A stretch of DNA of 64,000 nt. Origin: AP-15 sp963818695 (GTDB lineage: Bacteria; Pseudomonadota; Alphaproteobacteria; ATCC43930; CGMCC-115725). The notes under the pieces are model-generated. The model made no database searches. It was not told where the DNA came from and worked only from the letters and a program-made list of their open reading frames with translations. The DNA is taken from assembly GCA_963818695.1 (NCBI GenBank), contig CAWFTG010000011.1:186001-250000 (forward strand), given 5' to 3'. Made by a program: the position numbers and the translations under genes. Below, one piece after another: positions 19,022-27,530 of the stretch. Every line of letters starts with the position of its first letter. Within the stretch, counting starts at the first letter, position 1.

Positions 19022-20137
19022 TCAGCGCGGGCGACGGAAGCGGAAACAGCCGTCGATCCCGGCGCGATGGGACCCATGGCAGGGATAGCCCTCGGAATCC
19101 TTCCGTAAGCCCAATAGAAAAGCACGGCTTTCGTCCGGAAGGGCGGATGCCAGACAGGCTAGGTATCGCTTCGCGAGAACGTGCATTTCCCACAGCGATA
19201 CCGCCGCACCCAAGAACTCCGGGTCGTAGCCGGTCTCCCGCCCGAGTGCGATCATCTCCTCGGGCCGCCACACGGCATTGACCGGGCAGTCTTCGCCGTC
19301 GGTGGTACGGGTGAAGGCGAGGCGGGTCGGCAGGTCCCGATAGAGCCCGTTCTCGATCTGAACTACATAGGCGACGTAGAGGTGCAGCCAAATCGAGTCA
19401 TAATTATAGACCATCAGGCGCAACTCGCCGCCGGGCGTCAGCAAGCGAGCAAACTCGCGCAGCAGGCGGGGCGGGTCCTCGATGCACATCAGGACGCCCG
19501 AGCAGTGAATGTAGTCGAATGAGGCCGCCTCAAACGGCAAGTCGTAGGTCCCGTAATCGAGCGATACGAGCTCAGCCGTTGCGCCATGGAGCCGGAGGCG
19601 CTGCTCGGCTTCGGCCAGCGACCTCGTCGCGATATCGACTCCTACCAGGCGCTTCGGGCGCGAGTAATGCGAGAAACCCACCAGATCATGACCGGGCCCG
19701 CAACCGAAATCGAGAACAGCCAAACCATCCTTGCCGCCCAACGGCAGCATATCGATGTAGCCGGGATATTGCTGGTTGCGCATTTCGAGTTGCTGCAGCG
19801 AATCCTCGACCGAGGCGAATACGTGGTGGGAGGTAACGTTGTGTCGGGTCCAATATTCAGTCGCGCGAGGATGATCGCCACGCTGGTAATAATCGCCGCG
19901 CAGTTCACTACTCAGGCCCCGAGGCTGCGAGATTGCGCGATCCAATCGGGCGAACTGCGCTTCGATTTGGTTGCAAAATGTCGCGTTCTGACCTCGGAGC
20001 AGCCCGACTTCTTCGCGCAGACCGCGGATTTCGCTCTCCAGTGCCTCGACCTTGCACTCAAGCTCCTTCATACGGCCGATAGAATTCGCGCCGGTGAGGA
20101 TCAGATTGCGGATGCCCGTATGCAGACGGCGGCTCAT
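19022..20137 (-). CDS. SAM-dependent methyltransferase with N-terminal coiled coil
   Basis: The ATG at 20135-20137 is chosen because it overlaps the upstream stop in an ATGA junction; this gives 371 aa and removes an Arg-rich upstream extension. Residues about 23-60 (MKELECKVEALESEIRGLREEVGLL) form a heptad coiled coil. The catalytic domain follows with motif I LDFGCGPGHDLVGF, the acidic residue in RLVGVDIATRSLAEAE, and SFDYIHCSGVLMCIEDP as motif IV-like. Class I methyltransferases of this kind in polysaccharide clusters methylate sugars or cap chains; coiled-coil methyltransferases such as WbdD also control chain length. That analogy is suggestive only, as no kinase domain is present here. 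Confidence 0.8.
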   Translation of the reverse strand: MSRRLHTGIRNLILTGANSIGRMKELECKVEALESEIRGLREEVGLLRGQNATFCNQIEAQFARLDRAISQPRGLSSELRGDYYQRGDHPRATEYWTRHNVTSHHVFASVEDSLQQLEMRNQQYPGYIDMLPLGGKDGLAVLDFGCGPGHDLVGFSHYSRPKRLVGVDIATRSLAEAEQRLRLHGATAELVSLDYGTYDLPFEAASFDYIHCSGVLMCIEDPPRLLREFARLLTPGGELRLMVYNYDSIWLHLYVAYVVQIENGLYRDLPTRLAFTRTTDGEDCPVNAVWRPEEMIALGRETGYDPEFLGAAVSLWEMHVLAKRYLACLASALPDESRAFLLGLRKDSEGYPCHGSHRAGIDGCFRFRRPR

Positions 20138-21054
20138 CCGAAGCGGAAACCTACGCCGCCGCCGTCCATCGGCATCAAGCTCTGAGCCTTGCGCGCCGCG
20201 ACGACGACCACGGTCGGTCGCAGAAAAATCGGACGCAGCCCATGTGGCCGCAGCGTGGCGTCGCCTGGCCTCCGGCCATCGCTGGACAAGTGGTTTTCGA
20301 ACCAGCGGTAAAGTCGCTGCCGCAGCCGCCCGCTGACCCACATCGGGCGAGGGATGCCCGGCAGATAGCCATCGTGCCATAGCCGCTCCACGACAAACCC
20401 GGCTTCCTCAAGAGCTTGCCGGAGCAGCGGCCGGTCATAGGTGCGCAAATGCACGAACCGGTAAGGGCAGCCAAGGTGCGGCGAGTAGGAAAGCAGGTTT
20501 TCCCGATAGGGAACGCGCACATAGAGGCGCCCGCCCGAGCGCAGCGCGCGGTTCAACGAGTAAAGAAACGACCCGACGTTAAGGACGTGTTCCAGCACGT
20601 CGGTAGCTACGATGACGTCGAAATGAGCGGCGAAGGGTAGCGCCTCGGCATTAGCCATGACTGGCGAAACGCCCGGTTGTCCGACCATGCGCACCAGGTA
20701 GGGTAACGATATGTCCACCGCGGTGACGTGTCCGGCTCCCCGCGCCAGAAGTTTCCTGACCAGATAGCCCTTGCCGGACCCGACATCGCAAACCTCGGCA
20801 CCCGGGACCAGATCGATCGCCTCGCAAAAATTGGTGGCGAGGTTCTCGATATAGCGCTCGTCCATGACCTTGGCGTCGAGATCATCGCGGGCGATCCGAT
20901 CATAGTTTTCGGTGTATGAGCGCGCGACCCCGTCACAAAGATCGGCTTCTCGCAACAGCACCGGTAATCCGTCGCGGTATTCCCCGCGCCAATTGCAGGC
21001 GATACACATCAGATTTGGCGATAGCGGGTTGGCGCAGGCGGGGCAGACGAGCAT
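20134..21054 (-). CDS. SAM-dependent methyltransferase with N-terminal zinc-ribbon segment
   Basis: This 306-aa protein starts with a four-cysteine segment (CPAC at residues 4-7 and CIAC at about 17-20), like the Trm112-type zinc ribbon found before many class I methyltransferases. The methyltransferase core follows: EVCDVGSGKGYLVRKLL as SAM-binding motif I, VTAVDIS as the ribose-binding acidic residue, FDVIVATDVLEHVLNVGSFL and then a typical SGGRLYVRVPYRE strand. It is coupled to the next methyltransferase by an ATGA overlap. It probably methylates a sugar of the exported polymer; nothing in the sequence fixes the acceptor. Confidence 0.85.
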   Translation of the reverse strand: MLVCPACANPLSPNLMCIACNWRGEYRDGLPVLLREADLCDGVARSYTENYDRIARDDLDAKVMDERYIENLATNFCEAIDLVPGAEVCDVGSGKGYLVRKLLARGAGHVTAVDISLPYLVRMVGQPGVSPVMANAEALPFAAHFDVIVATDVLEHVLNVGSFLYSLNRALRSGGRLYVRVPYRENLLSYSPHLGCPYRFVHLRTYDRPLLRQALEEAGFVVERLWHDGYLPGIPRPMWVSGRLRQRLYRWFENHLSSDGRRPGDATLRPHGLRPIFLRPTVVVVAARKAQSLMPMDGGGVGFRFG

Positions 21055-21123
21055 GGTCGAACGATCGAGTTCAGCCTCACTGGGGGAGCGGATAGCGATC
21101 AGCGAGCCCAGCCCAGGGTTGAT

Positions 21124-22564
21124 TTATGCCTCAGACCCCGCGGCTTCGGCCGAGATCACGTCCCCTTTGCCGAACGCCACCAGCGAACTGCCATCGTCCT
21201 GACGTGAGCCGGTCGTTCGCAAATCCCAGACGCCCGGATGATGGAACAGTGTGGCGTCGGCGGGATCTGCATCGCGCACCTGGATGCGATAGCTTCGGGC
21301 AAGGATCTCGTAGAACTCCGCGGTCGAAAGATCGTCGAGGTCGAGCACCTTGTATGTTGCGACCGACAATAGGTACTCGCCATTGCCGAGCATCAGCCGA
21401 TCGTAACGCAATGTGATCCGGTATCGCGCATGCCGAATGAAATCGAGCTGGTATTGGATGCTCAGATGACGGGTGAGCCACTTGCCATCCATCGTATAAG
21501 TCAAAATGCAAACCGTGCAGGGATAGATCCTCGGGTTTCTCGGCCTCGAGCTCGACAACAAAGCTGACCGGATCGCCGGTATTCAGATTGGCGGTCGGGC
21601 GCTCGTCGACATCCAAGATCTCGAACCCGACAATGCGCGGCCCCGGCGCGTTTTCCCACCGGGAGACGCCGCCATCGAATTCGTGCTCTCCGTTCACCCG
21701 GGCCTTGGCAACGCGCACTTCCTGGACGAGCTCGCTGAGCATCTTCTCGGTCAGCCAATTGCGTTGACCCACCGCTGCCGTGACTGAGGAGACCCTCTTG
21801 GCTCGTTCGAGTTCGCTAATGAACTTTTCATAGGCGTTGATGACCGTGAGCGCCGTGTCGCGCAGCATCACCCGCCCGTTCTCGATCCAGATGGCCTCGT
21901 CACAAAACTGCAGGATCTGCGTCATCGAGTGCGACACCAACAGCAGTGTCGCCCCAGACGAAGTCAGCCTTTTCATTCGGTCGGCAGACTTTGCGGAGAA
22001 ATAGGCGTCGCCGGCCCCGAGGACCTCGTCAATTATCAGAATGTCCGGCCTGACCGCCGTCGCCGTAGCGAAATACAACCGTGACTGCATGCCCAGCGAA
22101 TAGGTCTTGATCGGCTGGTGCAGATATTCATCGAGCTCGACGAATCCGACAATATCGGCAATCGCGGCGTCGAGTTCGGCCTCTGTCAAGCCATTGTAGA
22201 CCAGCGAGGCGCGAATGTTCTCGTATCCGGTGAACTCCGGATGAAAACCGAGACCGATATTGATCAATGCCTGGACGCTGCCGTTGACGACGACGGTGCC
22301 GCGAGTCGGCGCAAAATTACCGGTGATCAGTTTCAGCAAAGTCGTCTTGCCGGCGCCGTTTCGGCCGATGACGCCGATGCGTTCGCCGCGGCCAACGACC
22401 AGAGATACGTCCTCCAGCGCCGCTCGCTCATGGTATTTTGGTTTGCGCCAGAACCGCAGACGCGACAGTCCAAAGACATCGAGCGCCTGCTCCGACGGGC
22501 TGTCGTAGAGGCGATAGACCTTGCTGATACTGTTCAGAACGATAGCGGGCGCGGTGTCAGGCAT
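21124..22564 (-). CDS. wzt: ABC transporter ATP-binding subunit for polysaccharide export, with C-terminal substrate domain, frameshifted
   Basis: Starting at the ATG at 22562-22564, which overlaps the permease stop by 8 bp, the protein has the nucleotide-binding domain of Wzt/TagH exporters: Walker A IGRNGAGKTTLL, Q-loop region, signature TYSLGMQSRL, Walker B ILIIDEVLGAGD and the switch His in LLVSHSM. A second domain (about 170 residues) begins near residue 290 and resembles the Wzt C-terminal domain that binds the finished polymer. The frame changes inside that domain near 21520: VELEAEKPEDL continues in the next frame as TYTMDGKWLTRH. The span is a multiple of three plus one; removing a T from a TTTT run repairs it. 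It pairs with the adjacent permease. Confidence 0.9.
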
Positions 22565-23378
22565 AGTCCCAGAACGCGAGCTTACCCCGCTGGAAGAGGC
22601 GGAAACCGAACAGGAAAGCGCCAAACGACAGGCCGAGCATTGCCAGTACGATTTCCGCGGACGGCAGGCTGGCGTGAACAACGAGGCTTTGATAGGTGAG
22701 AATGAAATACGACAGCGGGTTCAGGTATACGAGCAGCTTTAAAGGTCCGGGCGCCGACTCCGGCGCGAAGGCGATCGGGCTCATTATCATCAACGCCGTG
22801 CAGAGGAACGTCAGCACCTGTTGGATGTCGCGGAGCACGAGATTGGCGAGCGACAGCGGCCACGCCACTCCGCATACAAACATCACCTGAAGTACCAGCA
22901 CCAGGGGCATCAGCACCATCGCCCGCAGCGAGTGGCCCGTTGCCATTGACAAGCCTGCCACCAACACCAATCCGAGCGCCGCTACAGCGTGACCGGAGAG
23001 GACCGCACGCAGCGGTACCAGTTCGGCAGGATACACGGTATTGAGCAGCACCGCGCGATTGCTCAAAACCGACCCCGATCCGTTCACGAGCCCATCGCTG
23101 AAGGCAAGAAACGGCAGCAACCCGGCAAACAACTGGACGAGGTAAGTGGTGTTGTCCATCCCGTTGGGGACGGTCTTGTAGATGTAAATGAAGACGCAGG
23201 CATACAGCGCCAAAAGAAGGCCAGGGGCGAGCAATACCCAGAAAAGGCCCATCGTCGATCCGGCATAGCGCTGGCGAACCTCGCTGAGCGTGGTACGCCA
23301 CAACGGCCTGCGATAAGCCAGGATCATTATGAAGGGGTTGCGTCGGACTCCCCTGGGATTGGCGGTGCCGAGGATCAC
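22557..23378 (-). CDS. wzm: ABC transporter permease for polysaccharide export
   Basis: This 273-aa membrane protein belongs to the ABC-2 exporter family (Wzm/KpsM/TagG). After an amphipathic N-terminal stretch (LAYRRPLWRTTLSEVRQRYAGSTMG) there are about six hydrophobic segments, including LFWVLLAPGLLLALYACVFI and PLVLVLQVMFVCGVAWPLSL, and the family block LRDIQQVLTFLCTALMIMSPIAF followed by a C-terminal LNPLSYFILTYQ motif. The start is GTG at 23378 with a GAGG sequence a few bases upstream. It lies directly before the wzt gene. Together they would carry the lipid-linked polysaccharide across the inner membrane. Confidence 0.9.
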   Translation of the reverse strand: MILGTANPRGVRRNPFIMILAYRRPLWRTTLSEVRQRYAGSTMGLFWVLLAPGLLLALYACVFIYIYKTVPNGMDNTTYLVQLFAGLLPFLAFSDGLVNGSGSVLSNRAVLLNTVYPAELVPLRAVLSGHAVAALGLVLVAGLSMATGHSLRAMVLMPLVLVLQVMFVCGVAWPLSLANLVLRDIQQVLTFLCTALMIMSPIAFAPESAPGPLKLLVYLNPLSYFILTYQSLVVHASLPSAEIVLAMLGLSFGAFLFGFRLFQRGKLAFWDYA

Positions 23379-23420
23379 TTCACCTCGCTCCCGGGGGCGG
23401 CGAGCGTGTGCGTCCGCAGT

Positions 23421-24584
23421 TCAACCCCGCAATACCGTGTACAACGCCTCGACGATGCGATCCTGAGCGCTTTCATCGAGATAAGGATGCATCGGCAGGC
23501 TGAGCACTGCGCTGGACAGACTATCCGATACCGGCAAACCGTTCCCGGCTACCGGGTAGCCGCGATAAGCGGTTTGCCGGTGCAGCCCCCTTGCGTAATA
23601 GACGGCGGTGGGTACTCCTGCCTTTTTGAGCTGGACCGCCAAGGTGTCTCGCTTACAATGGCTCGGAACACGCACCGTATATTGCGCCCATACACTTCGA
23701 AGCCCGACCGGGGTTCCCGGAGTTGTTACGAGGTGCTCGAGCCGCTCGGTGTACCGGGCCGCCACTTTATTGCGGGCCTCGATCTCGTCTTCGAAAATCG
23801 ACAGCTTCTGGCTCAATACTGCCGCTTGTATCGTGTCGAGACGGGCATTCATGCCGATCCGCACATTGTCGTATTTGTCGCTGCCCTGACCGTGCATCCG
23901 CAAACTCTTCAACACCGCCGCGATGTCGTCATTGTCGGTGAACAGGGCGCCGCCGTCGCCGTAACAGCCGAGGGGTTTGGCGGGGAAGAAGCTGGTTGTC
24001 GTAATGTCGCCCAAGGTCCCGACGTTGCGATCCTTGTAGACCGCGCCAAAACTCTGCGCCGCGTCGCAGATGACCCACAGCCGGTGCGCCGCGGCGATCG
24101 CCAGAATCTCGTCGTAGCCGGCGGGCAGACCGAACAGATCGACCGGGATGATCCCGGCCGGCTCGAGCCCGAGGCGCTTGGCTGTCGCGATGCCGGCCTC
24201 AAGGCTCCCCGGATCCATATTGAACGTATCTTCGAGTACATCGACGAAGACCGGGACCGCATCGAACCAGGCGACGACTTCGGCAGTAGCGGCAAACGTG
24301 AAGGATGGCACCAGCACCGCCTGCCCGGGCTTGATGCCCTTGGCCATCAGCGCGAGCCCCAAAGCGTCGGTGCCGTTGGCGCAGCTGAGTACGTGCTTGG
24401 CGCCGCAGAAGGCGGCGAGCTCCTGCTCAAAGATGCCGACCTCAGGGCCCATGATGTATTTGCCGTGGTCGACGACGCGGAGAATCGCCTCGTCGACGCG
24501 GCGGCCGAGACGTCGTCGCTGCGCGCCCAAATCGATGAACTCGATCGGCGCGTCGCTGGCCTGCAAGATGGCGGCATCCGGCAT
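23421..24584 (-). CDS. wbpE: DegT/DnrJ/EryC1-family aminotransferase, probable WbpE type
   Basis: This 387-aa PLP-dependent sugar aminotransferase has the substrate-side CANGTDALGLAL block, DLFGLPAGYDEI, ICDAAQSFGAVYKDRNVG with the PLP-contacting Asp, and the Schiff-base lysine near residue 200 in TTTSFFPAKPLGCYGDGGA. The SFFPAKPLGCYGDGGA wording is that of the WbpE/WlbC subgroup, which transfers an amino group to C3 of UDP-3-keto-GlcNAc-uronate. The start codon shares one base with the stop of the upstream oxidoreductase/acetyltransferase fusion, whose two activities flank this step in the pathway. That coupling makes the WbpE assignment strong. Confidence 0.9.
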   Translation of the reverse strand: MPDAAILQASDAPIEFIDLGAQRRRLGRRVDEAILRVVDHGKYIMGPEVGIFEQELAAFCGAKHVLSCANGTDALGLALMAKGIKPGQAVLVPSFTFAATAEVVAWFDAVPVFVDVLEDTFNMDPGSLEAGIATAKRLGLEPAGIIPVDLFGLPAGYDEILAIAAAHRLWVICDAAQSFGAVYKDRNVGTLGDITTTSFFPAKPLGCYGDGGALFTDNDDIAAVLKSLRMHGQGSDKYDNVRIGMNARLDTIQAAVLSQKLSIFEDEIEARNKVAARYTERLEHLVTTPGTPVGLRSVWAQYTVRVPSHCKRDTLAVQLKKAGVPTAVYYARGLHRQTAYRGYPVAGNGLPVSDSLSSAVLSLPMHPYLDESAQDRIVEALYTVLRG

Positions 24585-26188
24585 CAGACGATCTCCTCTA
24601 TCCGATCGGGGCCGGCTTCCCGATAACGGCGCCCCGAGCGAGGGCAGGCGAGGTCGGGCCCGAGCCGTTCGCCATCATGGCTGACCCACCCGATGCGCCG
24701 GGCCGGCACGCCGGCCATCAGCGCGAACGGCGGAACATCCGCGGTTACCACCGCGCCAGCGGCGATGAAGGCGTATTGGCCGACTACATGGCCGCAGACG
24801 ATCGTCGCATTGGCTCCGATCGTCGCGCCGCGCTCGACCAGCGTCGGACGGAACTCGTTCTTGCGCTCGATGCCGGCACGCGGATTGTTGACATTGGTGA
24901 ATACCGCAGAGGGGCCGCAGAACACCCCGTCTTCGAGGGTGACGCCTTGGTAAATCGAGACATTGTTTTGGATCTTGCAGCCGTCGCCGATCGATACGTC
25001 GGGACCAGCCATGACATTCTGGCCGAGCGAGCAATTCCGGCCGATCCGGGTACGCGGCAAAATGTGGACGAAGTGCCAAATACGGGTGCCGGAACCGATC
25101 TCGCAGGGTTCGTCGACATAAGCTGACTCGTGCAGCTGCACGCCCGGATAAGAGCGCACCTTTTCGGCCGGCGCCGGAATCGTCGCCTGAGCCTTCTTTA
25201 GGGCGTCGCTCGCCCGCGCGAGCACCCGCAGCACCCGCAGCCCCTCCCGGCCATCGGTTCGCGGCTTGCTGCCGTTGGCGATGCAATCGAGAAAATGTCG
25301 GCATTCGAGGTTCAGCGGCTCTCCCTCGTCGAGCGGAACCGGATCAGCCTCGGCCTTTTGCGGCACCGGCATGGTCTCGCGCCATTCGATCCGATGCGGA
25401 TAAAGCAGCAGTTTGCGGCTCCACGGTTGCGCGTCGTCAAAGACCGCCATCGCCCGGTCGCCGGTGACCACGAGCTTCTGCTCCTTGAACGGATGCAGCC
25501 AGGACACGAAAACATGCGCCTGCTCGCCGCCCGGGAAAGCCAGAAGAGTGGTAGTCACATCGGCGATGGTCTTGTGCAGGTAATAGCCACCCTGCGCGGT
25601 CACCTCAGAAGGCTCCTGCCCGACGAGGGAGAGGATCATCGACAGGTCGTGGGGCGCGAAGGACCACAGAATATCCTCCTCGCGCCGCACCTTTCCGAGG
25701 TTCAAGCGGGTCGAGGAGATGTATTCGAGCCGCCCGAGCACTCCGTCGCGCACCAGTTCGCGCAGCTTTATGAAGGCCGGGTGGTACTGCAGCAGATGAC
25801 CGACCATCAGCTGTCGGTTTCCGCGCTCTGCCATGGCGCAGAGCTGCTCGGCCTCGGCGACCGTCAGGGCGAGCGGCTTCTCGACAAAGACGTGCTTGCC
25901 GGCTTCGAGTGCCCGCGATGTGAGCTCGGCATGCAGCGCCGCCGGTGCCGCGATCGCGACGCCGGCGATGTCGCCGTCGCGCAATACCGCATCGAATTCA
26001 GCGACCCTCGCGTGGTGCCGCTCGGCGAACTGGCGCGCTGCGTTGCGGTCGGGGTCGCAGATCGCGGCCAGGGCTCCAAGTTCCGCAAAGTTGCGAACCA
26101 GGTTCTTGCCCCAATATCCGCAGCCAATTGCCGCAACCCGCACCGGGCAATTCCCCTCCCGGTCGGCTATCAATGCGTCCTTTGGCAC
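24584..26188 (-). CDS. Fused UDP-sugar 3-dehydrogenase (WbpB-like) and N-acetyltransferase (WbpD-like)
   Basis: This 534-aa protein joins two enzymes that are often separate. Residues about 15-340 are a Gfo/Idh/MocA oxidoreductase: VAAIGCGYWGKNLVRNF (NAD-binding), HVFVEKPLALT with the catalytic Lys, and TRLNLGKVRREEDILWSFAPHDL. Residues about 345-510 are a left-handed beta-helix acyltransferase with hexapeptide repeats (IGRNCSLGQNVMAGPDVSIGDG, NNVSIYQGVTLEDGVF) and a VFTNVNNPRAGIERKNEF loop typical of WbpD/WlbB. In UDP-GlcNAc3NAcA synthesis these do the C3 oxidation and the 3-N-acetylation, with WbpE between. Start is GTG at 26188, preceded by GGGGGAAAG. A wbpA-type 6-dehydrogenase is not in the window. 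Confidence 0.9.
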   Translation of the reverse strand: MPKDALIADREGNCPVRVAAIGCGYWGKNLVRNFAELGALAAICDPDRNAARQFAERHHARVAEFDAVLRDGDIAGVAIAAPAALHAELTSRALEAGKHVFVEKPLALTVAEAEQLCAMAERGNRQLMVGHLLQYHPAFIKLRELVRDGVLGRLEYISSTRLNLGKVRREEDILWSFAPHDLSMILSLVGQEPSEVTAQGGYYLHKTIADVTTTLLAFPGGEQAHVFVSWLHPFKEQKLVVTGDRAMAVFDDAQPWSRKLLLYPHRIEWRETMPVPQKAEADPVPLDEGEPLNLECRHFLDCIANGSKPRTDGREGLRVLRVLARASDALKKAQATIPAPAEKVRSYPGVQLHESAYVDEPCEIGSGTRIWHFVHILPRTRIGRNCSLGQNVMAGPDVSIGDGCKIQNNVSIYQGVTLEDGVFCGPSAVFTNVNNPRAGIERKNEFRPTLVERGATIGANATIVCGHVVGQYAFIAAGAVVTADVPPFALMAGVPARRIGWVSHDGERLGPDLACPRSGRRYREAGPDRIEEIV

Positions 26189-26199
26189 TTCTTTCCCCC

Positions 26200-26210
26200 A
26201 TGCTACCGCA
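26200..26210 (-). promoter_or_regulatory. ops-like antitermination element
   Basis: Read on the operon's coding strand this is TGCGGTAGCAT, matching the RfaH recruitment element ops (GGCGGTAGCNT) at every specified position but the first. It lies between the NusG/RfaH-like gene and the next gene, 12 bases before the GTG start. Function is inferred from the match and the location. Confidence 0.6.
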
Positions 26211-26293
26211 GTTCGGGTGACTGGAACTCACCCGAGCAAGCTGCGCCCACCGCTCACCCCGCGATCGGTTCGCGGTGCCCAGTGCCCCGCCAG

Positions 26294-26794
26294 TCAGGCG
26301 GGTTCCACGACCTCGGCGCGAAGCTGCGCTCGCACCGCGCGGCCGAGCAGCTCAAGCAGCACCACGATCCGATCTTGATCGCGCAGCTCGACCAATCTGC
26401 CGACCATGTCCTCGAACGCGCCCGTCGTCACGCGCACCGGCTCGCCGAGCCTCAGCATCTGCCGCGAATCGAGCCGGTCGAAGGCACCCGTATTTTCTCG
26501 CTCTCGAATTGCGGTGACAATCTCGGCCGGTACCGGCGTCGGCTCGTCGCCGGCGCGAACGATATCGGTCACCCCGACAGTCGACAGAATCGGACGCCAT
26601 GGCGTCGTCGCGCGGTCGATCCCGGTAAAAAGATAGCGCGGAAACAGCGGCCGCAATACAATCTGCCGGCGGCGCGCATGGGACACCTTCGTGCGGTAGC
26701 GCGGCAGATAGGCGGTATATCCTTGGCGCAGTAGGTGCTCGAGCGCCTTCGGCTCGGCATGCGGCTGCGTGTAAACGGCGTACCACTGCGTCAC
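26294..26794 (-). CDS. NusG/RfaH-family transcription antiterminator
   Basis: The GTG at 26792-26794 is chosen as start because it overlaps the upstream stop as GTGA; the protein is then 166 aa. It begins TQWYAVYTQPHAEPKALEHLLRQGYTAYLPRY, the NGN-domain signature (W-Y-hydrophobic-V-x-T-x-P-x-E), continues with PLFPRYLFTGID and STVGVTDIVRAGD, and ends in a KOW-type segment (GEPVRVTTGAFEDMVGRLVEL). Specialised NusG paralogues such as RfaH, UpxY, TaA and LoaP sit at the head of long polysaccharide operons and suppress premature termination. Position two of a 27-kb operon, just before an ops-like element, fits that role. The housekeeping nusG is normally beside secE and rplK, not here. Confidence 0.9.
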   Translation of the reverse strand: MTQWYAVYTQPHAEPKALEHLLRQGYTAYLPRYRTKVSHARRRQIVLRPLFPRYLFTGIDRATTPWRPILSTVGVTDIVRAGDEPTPVPAEIVTAIRERENTGAFDRLDSRQMLRLGEPVRVTTGAFEDMVGRLVELRDQDRIVVLLELLGRAVRAQLRAEVVEPA

Positions 26795-27480
26795 AGCACT
26801 GGCTCGCCACTCGTGGCCACAGTAACCGGCGAGATGCGCAATACGCTCGGAGCGACCACCGAGTGCCGGGGCAGACCGCTCAGCTCCGCCAGCGAGGACA
26901 GGCTTTCGAAACTCGCCTGCGGCGATTGCGTGTCGGTCAGTATGATACCGTCGAGACCGCTGGCGTTGCCGCACGTCAATGCCGCTGCGAGGTCGGGCAC
27001 TATTGGCAGACCGCCAGAGCGCCGCCCCGCGAGGCGCGAATCGATGATGCAGATCACTTCGACCGCAGTTTCGCTCGCGCTCAGAATGGCGATCTCGGCG
27101 AGATCACCGGCACCATAGAGCGCAACTTTCCGCCAGCCCAGCGCCTCGCATTGCCTAAACAAGGCTACGCAGTCGCCGCGCGAGCGGCGGAAGAAATCGA
27201 GCGACACTGCGAGGTATTCGGCGGTCAATCGGCTCTTTTCCGCAAAACCTTGCGGGGTCAGATAATAGGCATAGCGGTTCAGCGGCACTTGGCTCATCTT
27301 TATGAGGCCCTTGCGTACGCAGCGCCGCAAATAGGCATTGGCTAGCCCCAGCGCGATGCCAAGTTCGTTTGCGAGCTTGCGCTGAGTAATCGTGCTGTCG
27401 CGCTCAATCGAGGTGAGCACGCTCAGCACAATGCCTGGATTGCCGGCCTCTCGAAGCTGGCCTTCGTCCCCCACACCCAC
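26791..27480 (-). CDS. Winged-helix transcriptional regulator with C-terminal Rossmann-like domain
   Basis: This 229-aa protein has an N-terminal winged-helix DNA-binding domain (about residues 14-80), including STITQRKLANELGIALGLANAYLRRCVRKGLI as helix-turn-helix and wing entry and YLTPQGFAEKSRL as the MarR-type tail. It matches the style of EPS-associated MarR-family regulators. From about residue 115 a second domain starts with VALYGAGDLAEIAILSASE, a nucleotide- or ligand-binding Rossmann loop, and VICIIDSRLAGR. It is the first gene of the polysaccharide operon and is coupled by a GTGA overlap to the NusG paralogue. A role as an autoregulator that senses a nucleotide or sugar is inferred. 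Confidence 0.8.
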   Translation of the reverse strand: MGVGDEGQLREAGNPGIVLSVLTSIERDSTITQRKLANELGIALGLANAYLRRCVRKGLIKMSQVPLNRYAYYLTPQGFAEKSRLTAEYLAVSLDFFRRSRGDCVALFRQCEALGWRKVALYGAGDLAEIAILSASETAVEVICIIDSRLAGRRSGGLPIVPDLAAALTCGNASGLDGIILTDTQSPQASFESLSSLAELSGLPRHSVVAPSVLRISPVTVATSGEPVL

Positions 27481-27513
27481 AGCCCTTTCTAACCCCTCCA
27501 GTCCAGGCTACCC

Positions 27514-27530
27514 CGTTCACGCCGTGAACG
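27514..27530. promoter_or_regulatory. 17-bp palindrome upstream of the polysaccharide operon regulator
   Basis: The sequence CGTTCACGCCGTGAACG is a perfect inverted repeat (8-bp arms, 1-bp centre) lying 34 bp before the regulator start and touching the stop codon of the upstream gene. There is no T-run on the minus strand after it, so an operator is more likely than a terminator. The binder is unknown. Confidence 0.55.

Noticed and set aside
17017..19391. Long N-terminal extension of the beta-propeller gene upstream of 19016
   Set aside because: The extra 125 codons are an out-of-frame reading of the methyltransferase 3' end; the ATG at 19016 directly precedes a signal peptide.
22989..24626. 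545-aa plus-strand frame opposite wzm and wbpE
   Set aside because: It is a mirror frame of well-supported genes on the minus strand and contains no domain signature.
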